A stretch of DNA of 64,000 nt from positions 2,767,704-2,831,703 of the forward strand of contig NZ_CP011930.1 in the NCBI RefSeq assembly GCF_001040945.1, in the 5' to 3' direction. Below, one piece after another: positions 9,267-17,927 of the stretch (the first letter of the stretch is position 1; every line of letters starts with the position of its first letter). Both the position numbers and the translations under genes were made by a program. The notes below the pieces were generated by a model that saw only the letters and a program-made list of their open reading frames with translations, made no database searches and was not told the DNA's origin. This DNA is from Herbaspirillum seropedicae. GTDB taxonomy: Bacteria > Pseudomonadota > Gammaproteobacteria > Burkholderiales > Burkholderiaceae_D.

Positions 9267-9908
9267 TCAGCCCGCCACAAAGCCCACCCGCTCCATGGTG
9301 CCGATGTGCATGCTCAGCAATTGCACGGCACGGTCGATCTTGCGCTCCTTGAGGGCCTCGATGATGAGGGCGTGGTCGTGGTCGGAACGGGGCTGCCAGC
9401 CGCGCTTGAAGCCGGTCGAGAACAGGTAGCGCGAATTGGTCAGCTGCAGTTGCTTCAACACCGCCAAGAGGCGCGGCATGCCGCATTCGCTGGAGAGGAT
9501 GTCGTGGAACAGGTTGTTGGCGGCGTCCCACTCCACCAGCGAGCCGGCGGCGGCGCAGGCGGCATGGGCCTGTTCCAGGCGCGCGATGTGCTCGGCGCCG
9601 AACTTGCGGGCGCTGTGGCGCAGCGCCAGGATTTCCAGTGAACCGCGCATCTCGGCGTTTTCCTTCACGGTGGCCCGGTCCACCATCGTCACACGCACCC
9701 CGCGACGGGGCAAAGTCAGCACCAATCCCTCCGCCTCCAGTTGTCGGAATGCTTCCCGCACGGGGACATGGCTGGACTGGAATTCCTGGGCCACATGATC
9801 CTGCCGCAGCGCCGCCCCGCCTGCGATTTCGCCCCGGATGATACGCAGGCGCAAGACCTCGGCAATGCGATCTACGGTGCTGGAAGGGGCGTTGTTGAGC
9901 TCGCTCAT
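9267..9908 (-). CDS. bioR: GntR/FadR-family regulator, BioR-type biotin repressor
   Basis: A 213-residue GntR protein. The winged helix is at about 10-75 (LRLRIIRGEIAGGAALRQDHVAQEF, HVPVREAFRQLEAEGLV) and the all-helical FCD domain at about 80-205, with the expected histidine positions (NNLFHDIL, LSMHIGTM). Three things point to BioR: it is divergent from bioB, the gap contains TTATAGATAA, which fits the published BioR consensus TTATMKATAA, and BioR belongs to this GntR subfamily. BioR is known mainly from Alphaproteobacteria. The box touches the start codon directly, leaving no ribosome site upstream of the ATG. That suggests a leaderless transcript or very tight autoregulation. No BirA-type operator is seen. 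Confidence 0.8.
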   Translation of the reverse strand: MSELNNAPSSTVDRIAEVLRLRIIRGEIAGGAALRQDHVAQEFQSSHVPVREAFRQLEAEGLVLTLPRRGVRVTMVDRATVKENAEMRGSLEILALRHSARKFGAEHIARLEQAHAACAAAGSLVEWDAANNLFHDILSSECGMPRLLAVLKQLQLTNSRYLFSTGFKRGWQPRSDHDHALIIEALKERKIDRAVQLLSMHIGTMERVGFVAG

Positions 9909-9925
9909 TTATAGATAATCTATAA
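9909..9925. promoter_or_regulatory. BioR box / palindromic operator
   Basis: TTATAGAT-A-ATCTATAA is a perfect 17-bp palindrome between the divergent bioR and bioB. Its left ten bases, TTATAGATAA, match the BioR box consensus TTATMKATAA exactly. It abuts the bioR start codon and lies 10 bp upstream of the proposed bioB -35, so it could repress both directions. Confidence 0.8.
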
Positions 9926-9934
9926 AAAAAGAAA

Positions 9935-9964
9935 TTGTTAAAAGAATTTGGCCGAAGATAGAAT
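9935..9964 (+). promoter_or_regulatory. predicted sigma-70 promoter of the biotin operon
   Basis: TTGTTA (9935-9940) and TAGAAT (9959-9964) are spaced by 18 bp in an A/T-rich stretch that stands out from the GC-rich surroundings. The bioB ATG follows about 50 bases later, with a weak ribosome site. Confidence 0.5.
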
Positions 9965-10014
9965 CCGCCGGAACGAAATTCTAAGCCTTTTCCCTCACGT
10001 TCTGGATTTTATCG

Positions 10015-11058
10015 ATGAGCCACTGCCCTTCCGCCCCAGCCGGCCAGACCAGCGCGCCGCTGCATTTCCACCGTCCCGCCAACGCCGCCAACGCCGCCCA
10101 CTCCACCCGCGCGGACGACGCACGCCGTGACGCGGTGGCGGCGCTGTTCGAACTGCCCTTCCTCGATCTGCTGTACCAGGCCCAGACCGTGCATCGCCAG
10201 CACCATCCGGCCAACCAGGTGCAGCTCTCCAGCCTCTTGTCGATCAAGACCGGCGGCTGCGCCGAAGATTGCGGCTACTGCGCGCAATCGGCCCATCACA
10301 AGGAGGCCGGGGTGCCGGCGGGCAAGCTCATGGCCGTCGACGAGGTGGTGCAGGCTGCCCGCGCCGCCCGCGACCAGGGCGCCACGCGCTTCTGCATGGG
10401 CGCGGCCTGGCGCAATCCCAAGGAGCGCGACATGCCTGCGCTCACCGAGATGGTCAGCCAGGTGCGCGCATTGGGCCTGGAAACCTGCATGACCCTGGGC
10501 ATGCTGGAACAGGCCCAGGCCGAGGCCTTGAAAGAGGCCGGCCTGGACTATTACAACCACAACCTCGATACCGCCCCGGACTTCTACGGCCAGGTCATCT
10601 CCACCCGCAGCTACCAGGACCGCCTCGATACGCTGGAGCGCGTGCATCTGGCGGGATTGAGCGTCTGCTGCGGCGGCATCATCGGCATGGGCGAGAGCCG
10701 CGCCCAGCGCGCCGGCCTCATCGCCCAGCTGGCGGCGCTGCCAGTGCCGCCGCAATCGGTGCCGATCAACCATCTGGTGCCGATTGCCGGCACGCCCCTG
10801 CAAGACGTGCCGGCCCTGGATGAATTCGAATTCGTGCGCACCGTCGCGGTGGCCCGCATCGCCCTGCCCCACGCAGTGATCCGCTTGTCGGCCGGGCGTG
10901 AAAGCATGAGCGATGCGACCCAGGCGCTGTGCTTTGCCGCCGGCGCCAACTCCATCTTCCTGGGCAGCAAGCTGCTGACCACACCGAACGCGCCGGTGTC
11001 CTCGGACCTGGACCTGCTGGCGCGCCTGGGCCTGCAGGCCACCGCTGCCAGCGCCTGA
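10015..11058 (+). CDS. bioB: biotin synthase
   Basis: Radical SAM enzyme that inserts sulfur into dethiobiotin, the last step of biotin synthesis. 347 residues, in the usual range. The radical SAM cluster motif CxxxCxxC is visible as CAEDCGYC (about residues 82-89), followed by AQSAHH. Later family signatures are [27 protein letters not shown] and VPINHLVPI (Asn/His region near the [2Fe-2S] cluster), with the arginine of RLSAGRE. The first about 35 residues are an Ala/His-rich extension. First gene of an overlapping five-gene operon; its stop overlaps the start of the P450 gene (TGATG). Confidence 0.97.
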   Translation: MSHCPSAPAGQTSAPLHFHRPANAANAAHSTRADDARRDAVAALFELPFLDLLYQAQTVHRQHHPANQVQLSSLLSIKTGGCAEDCGYCAQSAHHKEAGVPAGKLMAVDEVVQAARAARDQGATRFCMGAAWRNPKERDMPALTEMVSQVRALGLETCMTLGMLEQAQAEALKEAGLDYYNHNLDTAPDFYGQVISTRSYQDRLDTLERVHLAGLSVCCGGIIGMGESRAQRAGLIAQLAALPVPPQSVPINHLVPIAGTPLQDVPALDEFEFVRTVAVARIALPHAVIRLSAGRESMSDATQALCFAAGANSIFLGSKLLTTPNAPVSSDLDLLARLGLQATAASA

Positions 11059-12233
11059 TGGCAGTGCAGTGGAGCACCGCGCATTGCGGCGGGGCCTGGG
11101 TCATCAGCGGTCATGAGCAAGTGGCGGCGGCGCTGCGCGATCCGCGTTTTTCGGTGCGGCGGGCGGCGCGCTGGATCAACAGCGGCCTTGGCGGCAAGCA
11201 GGCCGACAGCGCCGCTGAGCGGCGTTTCAAGCGGCTGTTCTCGCGCTCGCTGCTGTTCCTGGATGGGCGCGCGCATCGCCGCCTGCGCGGTGTGCTCAAT
11301 CCCGGCTTCAAGCCAGCCCAGTTGGCCCTGCAAGCCCCGGCCATCGAAGCGCTCGCCCAGCAGTTGATCGACGACATCCTGCGCGACCCGCAGTCCCCTC
11401 ATGGATTCGACTTCATCAGCCGCTTTGCGCGCCCCCTGCCGGCATTGGTCATCGCCCGGCTGATGGGCCTGCCCGGTGCAGTGCCGCCGGCCTTCATCGA
11501 TTGGGCCGCCGATCTGGCGGCCTTCATCGGCAGTCCCACGCCCGACGCCGCCCAGACCCTGGCGGCGCAACACGCGATGCAGGCCCTGTGCGACTTCTTC
11601 AGCAGCACGCTGGAGCAGGAGCAGGGACAGGCGCTGCCGCCGCACAGCCTGCTGGCGCAATTGCTGCAGGCCCGCCAGCAAGGGCAGATCAACCAGGTCG
11701 AACTGCTGGCCCAATGCAGCACCCTGCTCTTCGCCGGCTACGAGACCACGCGCAACCTGCTGGGCAATGGCCTGCTGGCGCTGCTGCGCCATCCTGAGCA
11801 ATGGCGGCTGCTCAAGTCCGAGCCGCACTGGCTGCGCAGCGCCATCCGCGAGATGCTGCGCCACGACAGCCCGGTGCAATACACTGGCCGCCGCCTGCTG
11901 GCGCCGGTGCAGCTGGACGGCCAGACCCTGGCGCGCGGTGACCTGGCCATCCTGCACATCGGGCTGGCCAATCACGATGCCAAGCGTTATCACCAGCCGC
12001 AGGACTTCGACATCCGCCGCGATCAGGGCATGCACTTGTCCTTTGGCCAGGGACCGCATGTCTGCCTGGGCGCGGCATTGACGCAAATGGAAGCCGAGAT
12101 CGCCTTCACCGCGCTCATGCGCCGCCTGCCCACCCTGGCGCTGGACACGGCGGCGCCGGTCTGGCAGGACAATCCCGCCTACCGGGCGCTGGCCCGCCTG
12201 CCGGTGGTATTCACAAGGAATCATCATGCATGA
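11058..12233 (+). CDS. cytochrome P450 in the biotin operon (BioI-like)
   Basis: A 391-residue soluble P450. Motifs: I-helix oxygen-binding AGYETT, ExxR in REMLRHD, and the heme-Cys loop FGQGPHVCLG. It is embedded between bioB and bioF with 1- and 8-base overlaps. In Bacillus subtilis, P450 BioI cleaves acyl-ACP to pimeloyl-ACP, the precursor used by BioF. The position and a general likeness (HPEQ, SFGxGxHVCLG) suggest the same role here, which would supply pimelate without a local bioC/bioH. This is inference, as P450 specificity cannot be read from motifs. By my alignment the N-terminus is about 30 residues shorter than BioI, and codons upstream lie in bioB's other frame. Confidence 0.85.
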   Translation: MAVQWSTAHCGGAWVISGHEQVAAALRDPRFSVRRAARWINSGLGGKQADSAAERRFKRLFSRSLLFLDGRAHRRLRGVLNPGFKPAQLALQAPAIEALAQQLIDDILRDPQSPHGFDFISRFARPLPALVIARLMGLPGAVPPAFIDWAADLAAFIGSPTPDAAQTLAAQHAMQALCDFFSSTLEQEQGQALPPHSLLAQLLQARQQGQINQVELLAQCSTLLFAGYETTRNLLGNGLLALLRHPEQWRLLKSEPHWLRSAIREMLRHDSPVQYTGRRLLAPVQLDGQTLARGDLAILHIGLANHDAKRYHQPQDFDIRRDQGMHLSFGQGPHVCLGAALTQMEAEIAFTALMRRLPTLALDTAAPVWQDNPAYRALARLPVVFTRNHHA

Positions 12234-13383
12234 CTTTCACCAACAACTCGATGAACTGGCGCGCCAGAGCCTGCTGCGCACCCGGCGCACCGTCAGCAGT
12301 GCGCAAGGCCCGCTATTGACGGTAGAGGCGCGTCCCTACCTGTCCTTTTGCAGCAATGATTACCTGGGGCTGGCCAATCACCCTGCCATCACCGCAGCCG
12401 CCGTGACCGCGCTGGGCCAATACGGCATGGGCGCGGCAGCCTCGGCCCTGATCAGCGGCCACAGCGCTGCGCACGAGACGCTGGAACGCGCGCTGGCCGA
12501 ATTTACGGGCCTGCCGGCAGCGCTGGGTTTTGGCAGTGGCTACATGGCCAATATGGGCGTCATCGGCGCATTGGTCGGCGCGGGCGACACCGTCGTGGTG
12601 GATCGCCTCAGCCACGCTTCGCTGATCGATGGCGCGCGTTTGTCCGGGGCCAGCCTGAAGGTGTTCCCCCACAACGACACCCAGCGCCTGGACCATGTGC
12701 TGGCCCGCTGCGGCAGTGGCCGCAAGCTGGTGGTGACCGACGCCGTCTTCAGCATGGATGGCGATCAGGCGCCGCTGTCCGAACTGGCCGAGATCTGCGC
12801 GCGCCATGGCGCCTGGCTGCTGGTCGATGACGCCCACGGCTTTGGCGTGCTGGGGCCGCAGGGGCGCGGCAGCCTGGCCCATGCCGGCGTGCGCGCCCCG
12901 CATGTACTGTGCATGGGGACGCTGGGCAAGGCGGCCGGTGTGGCCGGTGCTTTCGTGGCCGGTGAGCGGGACCTGCTTGCATGGATCATGCAGCGCGCCC
13001 GTACCTACATGTTCAGCACTGCCCATCCGCCAGCGCTGGCGGCGGCGGCTACCGCCAGCCTGGCCGTGATCGCGGCCGATGAATGGCGTCGCACCCACCT
13101 GCGCGCCCTGGTGGCCCAGCTGCGCAAGGGACTGGCCGGGCTGTCGTGGCAACTGCTGCCTTCGCAGACGCCCATCCAGCCCCTCATCATCGGCGACAAT
13201 GCCCGCGCCCGCGCCTTGATGCAGCAACTGCGCGAGCAAGGGATCTGGGTGCCGGCGATCTGTCCGCCCACCGTGCCCAGGATGACGGCGCGACTGCGTA
13301 TCAGCCTGTCGGCGCTGCATACGCAGGAACAGGTGGCGCAGCTGATCGAGGCGCTGGTGCAGGCCGAGCAGGTGGCGGCATGA
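12226..13383 (+). CDS. bioF: 8-amino-7-oxononanoate synthase
   Basis: PLP enzyme (alpha-oxoamine synthase family) that condenses pimeloyl-ACP or -CoA with alanine. 385 residues, the usual length. Visible signatures: FCSNDYLGLANHP, GSGYMANMGV, DRLSHASLIDGARLSGA, TDAVFSMDGD, LLVDDAHGFGVLG and the PLP lysine in GTLGKAAGVAGAF. An AAGGA ribosome site lies inside the end of the preceding P450 gene, whose stop overlaps by 8 bases. Translational coupling through the operon is likely. Confidence 0.97.
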   Translation: MHDFHQQLDELARQSLLRTRRTVSSAQGPLLTVEARPYLSFCSNDYLGLANHPAITAAAVTALGQYGMGAAASALISGHSAAHETLERALAEFTGLPAALGFGSGYMANMGVIGALVGAGDTVVVDRLSHASLIDGARLSGASLKVFPHNDTQRLDHVLARCGSGRKLVVTDAVFSMDGDQAPLSELAEICARHGAWLLVDDAHGFGVLGPQGRGSLAHAGVRAPHVLCMGTLGKAAGVAGAFVAGERDLLAWIMQRARTYMFSTAHPPALAAAATASLAVIAADEWRRTHLRALVAQLRKGLAGLSWQLLPSQTPIQPLIIGDNARARALMQQLREQGIWVPAICPPTVPRMTARLRISLSALHTQEQVAQLIEALVQAEQVAA

Positions 13384-14726
13384 GCGGCTCGGCCTCGTCT
13401 GCGCTGGTGGCGCGCAGCCTGCGCAGCGTCTGGCATCCCTGCACCCAGATGCGCCGTCATGAAAGCGCGCCGCCGATCGCCATCACGCGCGCCCACGGCC
13501 TCTGGCTGCATGACAGCGACGGCCGGCGCTATCTGGACGCCATCAGTTCCTGGTGGGTCAACCTGTTCGGCCACACCAATACGCGCATCAATGCCGCCCT
13601 GGTCGAACAGCTGGGCCAGCTGGAACACGCCATGCTGGCCGGCTTCACCCATGAGCCGGTGGTGGCGCTGTCCGAGCAGCTGGCGGCGCTGACCGGGCAG
13701 GCGCTGGGACATTGCTTCTACGCCTCCGATGGCGCCTCGGCGGTGGAGATCGCGCTGAAGATGAGCGTGCATGCCTGGCGCAATGGCGGTCAGCCCGACA
13801 AGAACGAATTCATCTGCATCGCCGGCGGCTACCACGGCGAGACCGTGGGCGCGCTGGGCGTCACCGATACGCCCCTGTTCCGCTCCGCCTATGAAAGCCT
13901 GCTGCGTCCGGCCCATGTGGCGGCCTCCCCCGATGCGCGCCAGGCTGCCCCCGGCGAGAGCGCAGAAGAAGTGGCCGCGCGGGCGCTGGACGATGTGGAA
14001 CGTATCCTGCAGCAGCGCCAGGGACGCATCGCCGCCCTCATCGTGGAACCGCTGGTGCAGTGCGCCGCCGGTATGGCCATGCATGATCCGGGTTACGTAC
14101 GCGGCCTGCGCAGCCTGTGCGACCGCTATGGCGCCCACCTGATCGCTGACGAGATCGCCGTCGGCTGCGGGCGCACCGGCAGCTTCTTTGCCTGCGAACA
14201 GGCGGGCGTCTGGCCCGACCTGCTGTGCCTGTCCAAGGGCATCAGCGGCGGCTACCTGCCCTTGTCGCTGGTGATGAGCAGCGAGGCTATCTACCAAGCC
14301 TTCTATGACGACGATGTGCGGCGCGGCTTCCTGCATTCGCACTCCTACACGGGCAATCCGCTGGCCTGCCGCGCCGCCCTGGCCACGCTGGCCATCTTTG
14401 CCGAGGACGCCGTGCTGGAACGCAATCGCGCCTTCGCCCCGGTGCTGGCGGCGGCCTTGCAGCCGCTGGCGCAGGACCCGCGCGTGCGTCACGTGCGCCA
14501 GCGCGGCATGATCTGGGCCTACGACGCCGTGCTGGAGGGCTCGGCGGCGGCAACCACGGCCTTCTCGCGCCGGATGGCGGCCGAAGCGGCGCAGCGCGAA
14601 GTGCTGGTGCGCCCCATCGGCGCCAGCCTCTACCTGATGCCGCCCTATCTGCTCGATGAAGAACAGGCTCACTGGCTGGGACGCCAGTTGCACGCCGCCT
14701 TCGCCGCCACGATGGAGGCCCTGTGA
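13380..14726 (+). CDS. bioA: adenosylmethionine-8-amino-7-oxononanoate aminotransferase
   Basis: PLP-dependent class III aminotransferase (DAPA synthase) that uses S-adenosylmethionine as amino donor. 448 residues from the ATG that overlaps the bioF stop (ATGA). Signatures: VWHPCTQM near the N-terminus (substrate site), SSWWVNLFGH, YASDGASAVEIALKM, GGYHGET, ADEIAVGCGRTG and the PLP lysine in CLSKGISGGYLPLS. The open frame extends further 5', but those codons are a shadow of bioF. Third enzyme of the biotin pathway in this operon. Confidence 0.97.
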   Translation: MSGSASSALVARSLRSVWHPCTQMRRHESAPPIAITRAHGLWLHDSDGRRYLDAISSWWVNLFGHTNTRINAALVEQLGQLEHAMLAGFTHEPVVALSEQLAALTGQALGHCFYASDGASAVEIALKMSVHAWRNGGQPDKNEFICIAGGYHGETVGALGVTDTPLFRSAYESLLRPAHVAASPDARQAAPGESAEEVAARALDDVERILQQRQGRIAALIVEPLVQCAAGMAMHDPGYVRGLRSLCDRYGAHLIADEIAVGCGRTGSFFACEQAGVWPDLLCLSKGISGGYLPLSLVMSSEAIYQAFYDDDVRRGFLHSHSYTGNPLACRAALATLAIFAEDAVLERNRAFAPVLAAALQPLAQDPRVRHVRQRGMIWAYDAVLEGSAAATTAFSRRMAAEAAQREVLVRPIGASLYLMPPYLLDEEQAHWLGRQLHAAFAATMEAL

Positions 14727-15454
14727 ACACGGCGGCGGATCGTCCGGATCGTCCGCATCGCGCCAGGCACAAGGGCATCTTCGTCACCGGCACCGACACC
14801 GGCGTGGGCAAGACCCTGGTGGCTTCGGCGCTGGTGCATCTGCATGCAGCGCATGGGCTGCGCTGCGTGGGCATGAAGCCGGTGGCCTCCGGCGCCTTCC
14901 ATGATGGCCAGCGCTGGTGCAACGAGGATGTGCTGGCGCTGCAGGCGCAGGCCAATGTGCAGGTCCCGCCGCACTGGGTCAATCCCTACCTGCTGCGGCG
15001 GGCGACGGCCCCGCATATCGCTGCGGCCGAGGAAGGCGTGACCATCGAGCTGGAACACCTGGCGGCCTGCCATGGCCATCTCGCTGCGGCCAGCGACTGC
15101 GTGATCGTCGAGGGTGCGGGCGGCCTCATGGTGCCACTGGATGCGAGGCACAATACCGACGACCTGGTGGCCAGGCTGGGGTTGCCGGTGGTGCTGGTGG
15201 TGGGGATGCGGCTGGGGTGCATCAACCATGCCCTCCTGACGCAACAGGCCATCGCAGCGCGGGGTCTGCCACTGCTCGGATGGGTCGCCAACGAGATCGA
15301 TCCGGCAGAGGCTTGTATGGACGCCATGGTAGAGAGCCTGCAGGCAAGATTGCACGCGCCCTTGCTTGGCAGGTTGCCCTGGCAGCCAGGGATGAGCGCA
15401 CAAGAGGCCGCTGCCCGCCTGTCCAGCGCGGCGCTGATCGACACGGCCGGCTAG
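14723..15454 (+). CDS. bioD: dethiobiotin synthetase
   Basis: ATP-dependent carboxylase that closes the ureido ring of dethiobiotin. 243 residues. The P-loop GTDTGVGKT lies near the N-terminus, MKPVASGA (substrate lysine region) follows, and EGAGGLMVPL is the conserved nucleotide-site segment. It starts with GTG in a GTGA overlap with bioA, with GGAGG about 8 bases upstream. The last gene of the biotin operon; its stop overlaps by 4 bases with the convergent gene at 15451, and no terminator hairpin is visible in the overlap. Confidence 0.96.
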   Translation: MNTAADRPDRPHRARHKGIFVTGTDTGVGKTLVASALVHLHAAHGLRCVGMKPVASGAFHDGQRWCNEDVLALQAQANVQVPPHWVNPYLLRRATAPHIAAAEEGVTIELEHLAACHGHLAAASDCVIVEGAGGLMVPLDARHNTDDLVARLGLPVVLVVGMRLGCINHALLTQQAIAARGLPLLGWVANEIDPAEACMDAMVESLQARLHAPLLGRLPWQPGMSAQEAAARLSSAALIDTAG

Positions 15455-16059
15455 CTGGCGGCGTCCAGCCGGCGTAATGCGCCGGGTGCTTCATGCGTAC
15501 TGGTGAGGTGCTTGTTGTAGACGGTGCGATAGCTGGCCAGTCCCAGTTCGGCCATGGAGTTGGACAACGCGACCAGTTGGCCGACCGTCTCTTCCGAATA
15601 GAGCGCATCGACTTCATTGATGTCGAGCCAATGCCGGATGCGCGGCTCACCGGCAAAGACAAAATCGCTCAGCTGTGCCGAGTGGCCGCGCAGGATGGCC
15701 GCTTCAGCCGTGGGGCTGTTGGCCAGGATGCCATCGACCTGGGCCACCAGCTGGTGCAGGCTCTTGCCGCTGCCGTGCGTCATGAAGCGCTGCAGCTCCT
15801 CGGCGCTGGCGCAGTACCACAGCCAGAGGGCGTTGAAGACGGTCGCGATCTGCTCGCGCACCAGGGCAAAGGCCGAGGCGTTGACGGGCATCTCGTGACG
15901 CAACAGGATGCCGATGGCGCAGTGATGCTGCTGGGCCACCGTGAGGCAGCCGATGACGGCGCAGGCGCGCGGGTCATCGGGCAGTGGCTGGCCGTTGAAT
16001 TCGGCGCAGATGCGATAGGCCAGGGAGTGCGCCCTGGCCAGCAGGTGTTCCAGTTCCAT
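15451..16059 (-). CDS. hypothetical protein, mostly helical
   Basis: A 202-residue protein with a good ribosome site (AAGGGGAG) before the ATG. It appears largely alpha-helical and soluble, with no signal peptide or membrane segment. Histidines and cysteines cluster early (IGCLTVAQQHHCAIGILLRHEMPVN). I do not recognise a family; the general shape recalls conserved hypothetical proteins of Burkholderiales that begin by describing a helical bundle. It is convergent with bioD, and lies downstream of the LOV kinase on the opposite side of a short gap, so no functional link is clear. Confidence 0.6.
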   Translation of the reverse strand: MELEHLLARAHSLAYRICAEFNGQPLPDDPRACAVIGCLTVAQQHHCAIGILLRHEMPVNASAFALVREQIATVFNALWLWYCASAEELQRFMTHGSGKSLHQLVAQVDGILANSPTAEAAILRGHSAQLSDFVFAGEPRIRHWLDINEVDALYSEETVGQLVALSNSMAELGLASYRTVYNKHLTSTHEAPGALRRLDAAS

Positions 16060-16121
16060 GGTGCTGCTCCCCTTGGAGGGTCATGAGGGTGGGTCCGGCA
16101 GACGGCTTGTTGTTGGAATTT

Positions 16122-17780
16122 TCAGCTCACGCCAGTGGCGCCGTCGAGGACAATGCGAATCTTGCGGGCCAGCTCGTCATGGCGATAAGGCTTGTCGAGG
16201 ACGGGAAACTCACCATCCGCGCCGTGCCGCTCCAATGACTCGCTAGCGTAACCGGTAGTCAATAATACCTTGATCGTGGGCAACATGCGCTTGGCTTCGC
16301 GCGCCAGCACCACGCCGTTCATGCTGCCCGGCATGATCAGATCGGTAAAGAGCAGGTCCACCGGACGGCCGGAGCGGATCAGTTGCAGCGCTTCGGCCGG
16401 CGAGTTGACCATGCTCACGCGATAGCCCAGGCTTTCCAGCATCGTCTGCGCCAGCTCGGCCACTTCCAGGCGGTCGTCCACGACCAGGATATGTTCCTGT
16501 CCGCCCTGGCTCTGGCTGCGGTTGTCGTACTCAAAGCCGCCGCCGACCTGGTCCTGCGTGGCCGGGAAATAAATGGTCACCGTGGTGCCGCCCTCGGCCC
16601 CGGAGGTGATGCGCACCGAGCCGCCCGACTGCTTCACGAAACCATACACCATCGACAGGCCCAGGCCAGTGCCCTTGCCCTCGTCCTTGGTGGTGAAGAA
16701 CGGGTCCATCACGCGCGGCAGGATGTCGGGCGCGATGCCGGGGCCATCATCGGTGACGGCGATGGACACATACAGGCCTTCCTTCAGGCCCAGCTGCACC
16801 GCCCGGTCCGGATCGGCCAGGTCTTCGTTGGCAGTGCGGATGCGCACCCGGCCACGGCCATTCATGGCGTCGCGGGCATTGATGAGCACATTCAAGAGCG
16901 CCACTTCCATCTGGGTCGGATCCAGCCGGCAATTCCACAGGCCACGGGCCAGCTCGGTCTGCACCGTGATGTCGCCGCCCAGGGTGCGGCTGACCAGGTC
17001 CGTGAAGCCCTCGGTGAGCGAGTTGAGGTTGATGGTGCGGCCTTCCAGGCGCTGCTTGCGGGCGAAGGCCAGCAACTGCTGGGTCAGCATGGCGGCCTTG
17101 CCGGAGGCCTTGCGGATACTGTCGGCGCTGCGCGCCACCCGCGCCAGGTCGGGCTTGTCGCTGCGCAGGGCGAGGTTGATCATGTCCAGATAGCCGGTGA
17201 TGACTTGCAAGAGATTGTTGAAGTCGTGGGCGATGCCGCCGGTCAACTGGCCCAGCGCCTCCATCTTGCGCGCCTGTCCCAGCGCCTGCTCGGCGTCACG
17301 GCGGCGGCTGATGTCGAGCTGGGAGCTGAAGAAATATTTCAGATTGCCCTGCTGGTCATAGACCGGCGAGATGAACAGCGCATTCCAGAAGGTCGAACCG
17401 TTCTTGCGATAGTTCAACAGTTCTGTGGCGATCTCGCGCCGCTCCGCCACCGCCCGCCGCACTTCGGCCACGACCGAGCGGTCGGTCTCCGGGCCTTGCA
17501 GGAAGCGGCAGTTCTTGCCGACCACTTCGGCGCTGCTGTAGCCGGTCATGTTGATGAAGGCATTGTTGACGAAGACGATGGGGTTGTCCGGACGATTGGG
17601 GTCGGACACGATCATGGGCATGCGCGTCATTTCGACGGCAGCAAAGAAGATGTCGTTGATGTCGTTGCCGACGGCGACCTTGGCCAGGTCATTGCGCACG
17701 CCGGCGTCGGTGTAGCGATCGCTGGCACCCTGCGCGGGAGCCTGGGACGGGTTGGTAGGACTGCTGGATGAGCTGGGCAT
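16122..17780 (-). CDS. LOV-histidine kinase-receiver hybrid (predicted blue-light sensor)
   Basis: A 552-residue soluble protein with three parts. A PAS/LOV domain (about 40-160) contains the photoactive motif GKNCRFLQ with the adduct-forming Cys at about 91, and other LOV signatures (DPNRPDNPIVFVN, NYRKNGSTFWN, SQLDISRR). A histidine kinase follows, with GGIAHDFNN (His about 185) and an HATPase with DDGPGI and KGTGLGLSMVYGFV. The C-terminal receiver (about 430-550) has LLFTDLIMPGS carrying the phospho-acceptor Asp. This is the architecture of the Pseudomonas syringae LOV-HK hybrid. Flavin binding and light activation are inferred from the intact Cys and flanking residues. GGAGAAG precedes the ATG. 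No output regulator is adjacent. Confidence 0.92.
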   Translation of the reverse strand: MPSSSSSPTNPSQAPAQGASDRYTDAGVRNDLAKVAVGNDINDIFFAAVEMTRMPMIVSDPNRPDNPIVFVNNAFINMTGYSSAEVVGKNCRFLQGPETDRSVVAEVRRAVAERREIATELLNYRKNGSTFWNALFISPVYDQQGNLKYFFSSQLDISRRRDAEQALGQARKMEALGQLTGGIAHDFNNLLQVITGYLDMINLALRSDKPDLARVARSADSIRKASGKAAMLTQQLLAFARKQRLEGRTINLNSLTEGFTDLVSRTLGGDITVQTELARGLWNCRLDPTQMEVALLNVLINARDAMNGRGRVRIRTANEDLADPDRAVQLGLKEGLYVSIAVTDDGPGIAPDILPRVMDPFFTTKDEGKGTGLGLSMVYGFVKQSGGSVRITSGAEGGTTVTIYFPATQDQVGGGFEYDNRSQSQGGQEHILVVDDRLEVAELAQTMLESLGYRVSMVNSPAEALQLIRSGRPVDLLFTDLIMPGSMNGVVLAREAKRMLPTIKVLLTTGYASESLERHGADGEFPVLDKPYRHDELARKIRIVLDGATGVS

Positions 17781-17810
17781 GGTGATCTTCTCCGTATGGC
17801 TGGGCTCGCA

Positions 17811-17822
17811 TGCCCTAGGGCA
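17811..17822. promoter_or_regulatory. 12-bp palindrome upstream of the LOV kinase
   Basis: TGCCCTAGGGCA is a perfect palindrome about 30 bases before the LOV-kinase start codon, in the 147-bp gap after livF. It may be an operator. No regulator is suggested by the neighbourhood. Confidence 0.3.
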
Positions 17823-17927
17823 AGATAGGCGAGCGTTTATAGCCAGTTGGACACGATCATGCTCTGCGGTTCCCGCGTAAATGCAACCGCTGGGCGCTCG
17901 CTTTGTTACATCTTTGCGCAGGCCTTG

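Noticed and set aside
9926..10014. BirA-type biotin operator before bioB
   Set aside because: No TGTAAACC/GGTTTACA dyad is present; the visible palindrome fits BioR.
10929..11057. Upstream extension of the P450 into bioB
   Set aside because: It lies wholly within bioB in another frame and does not restore the missing N-terminal region of BioI.
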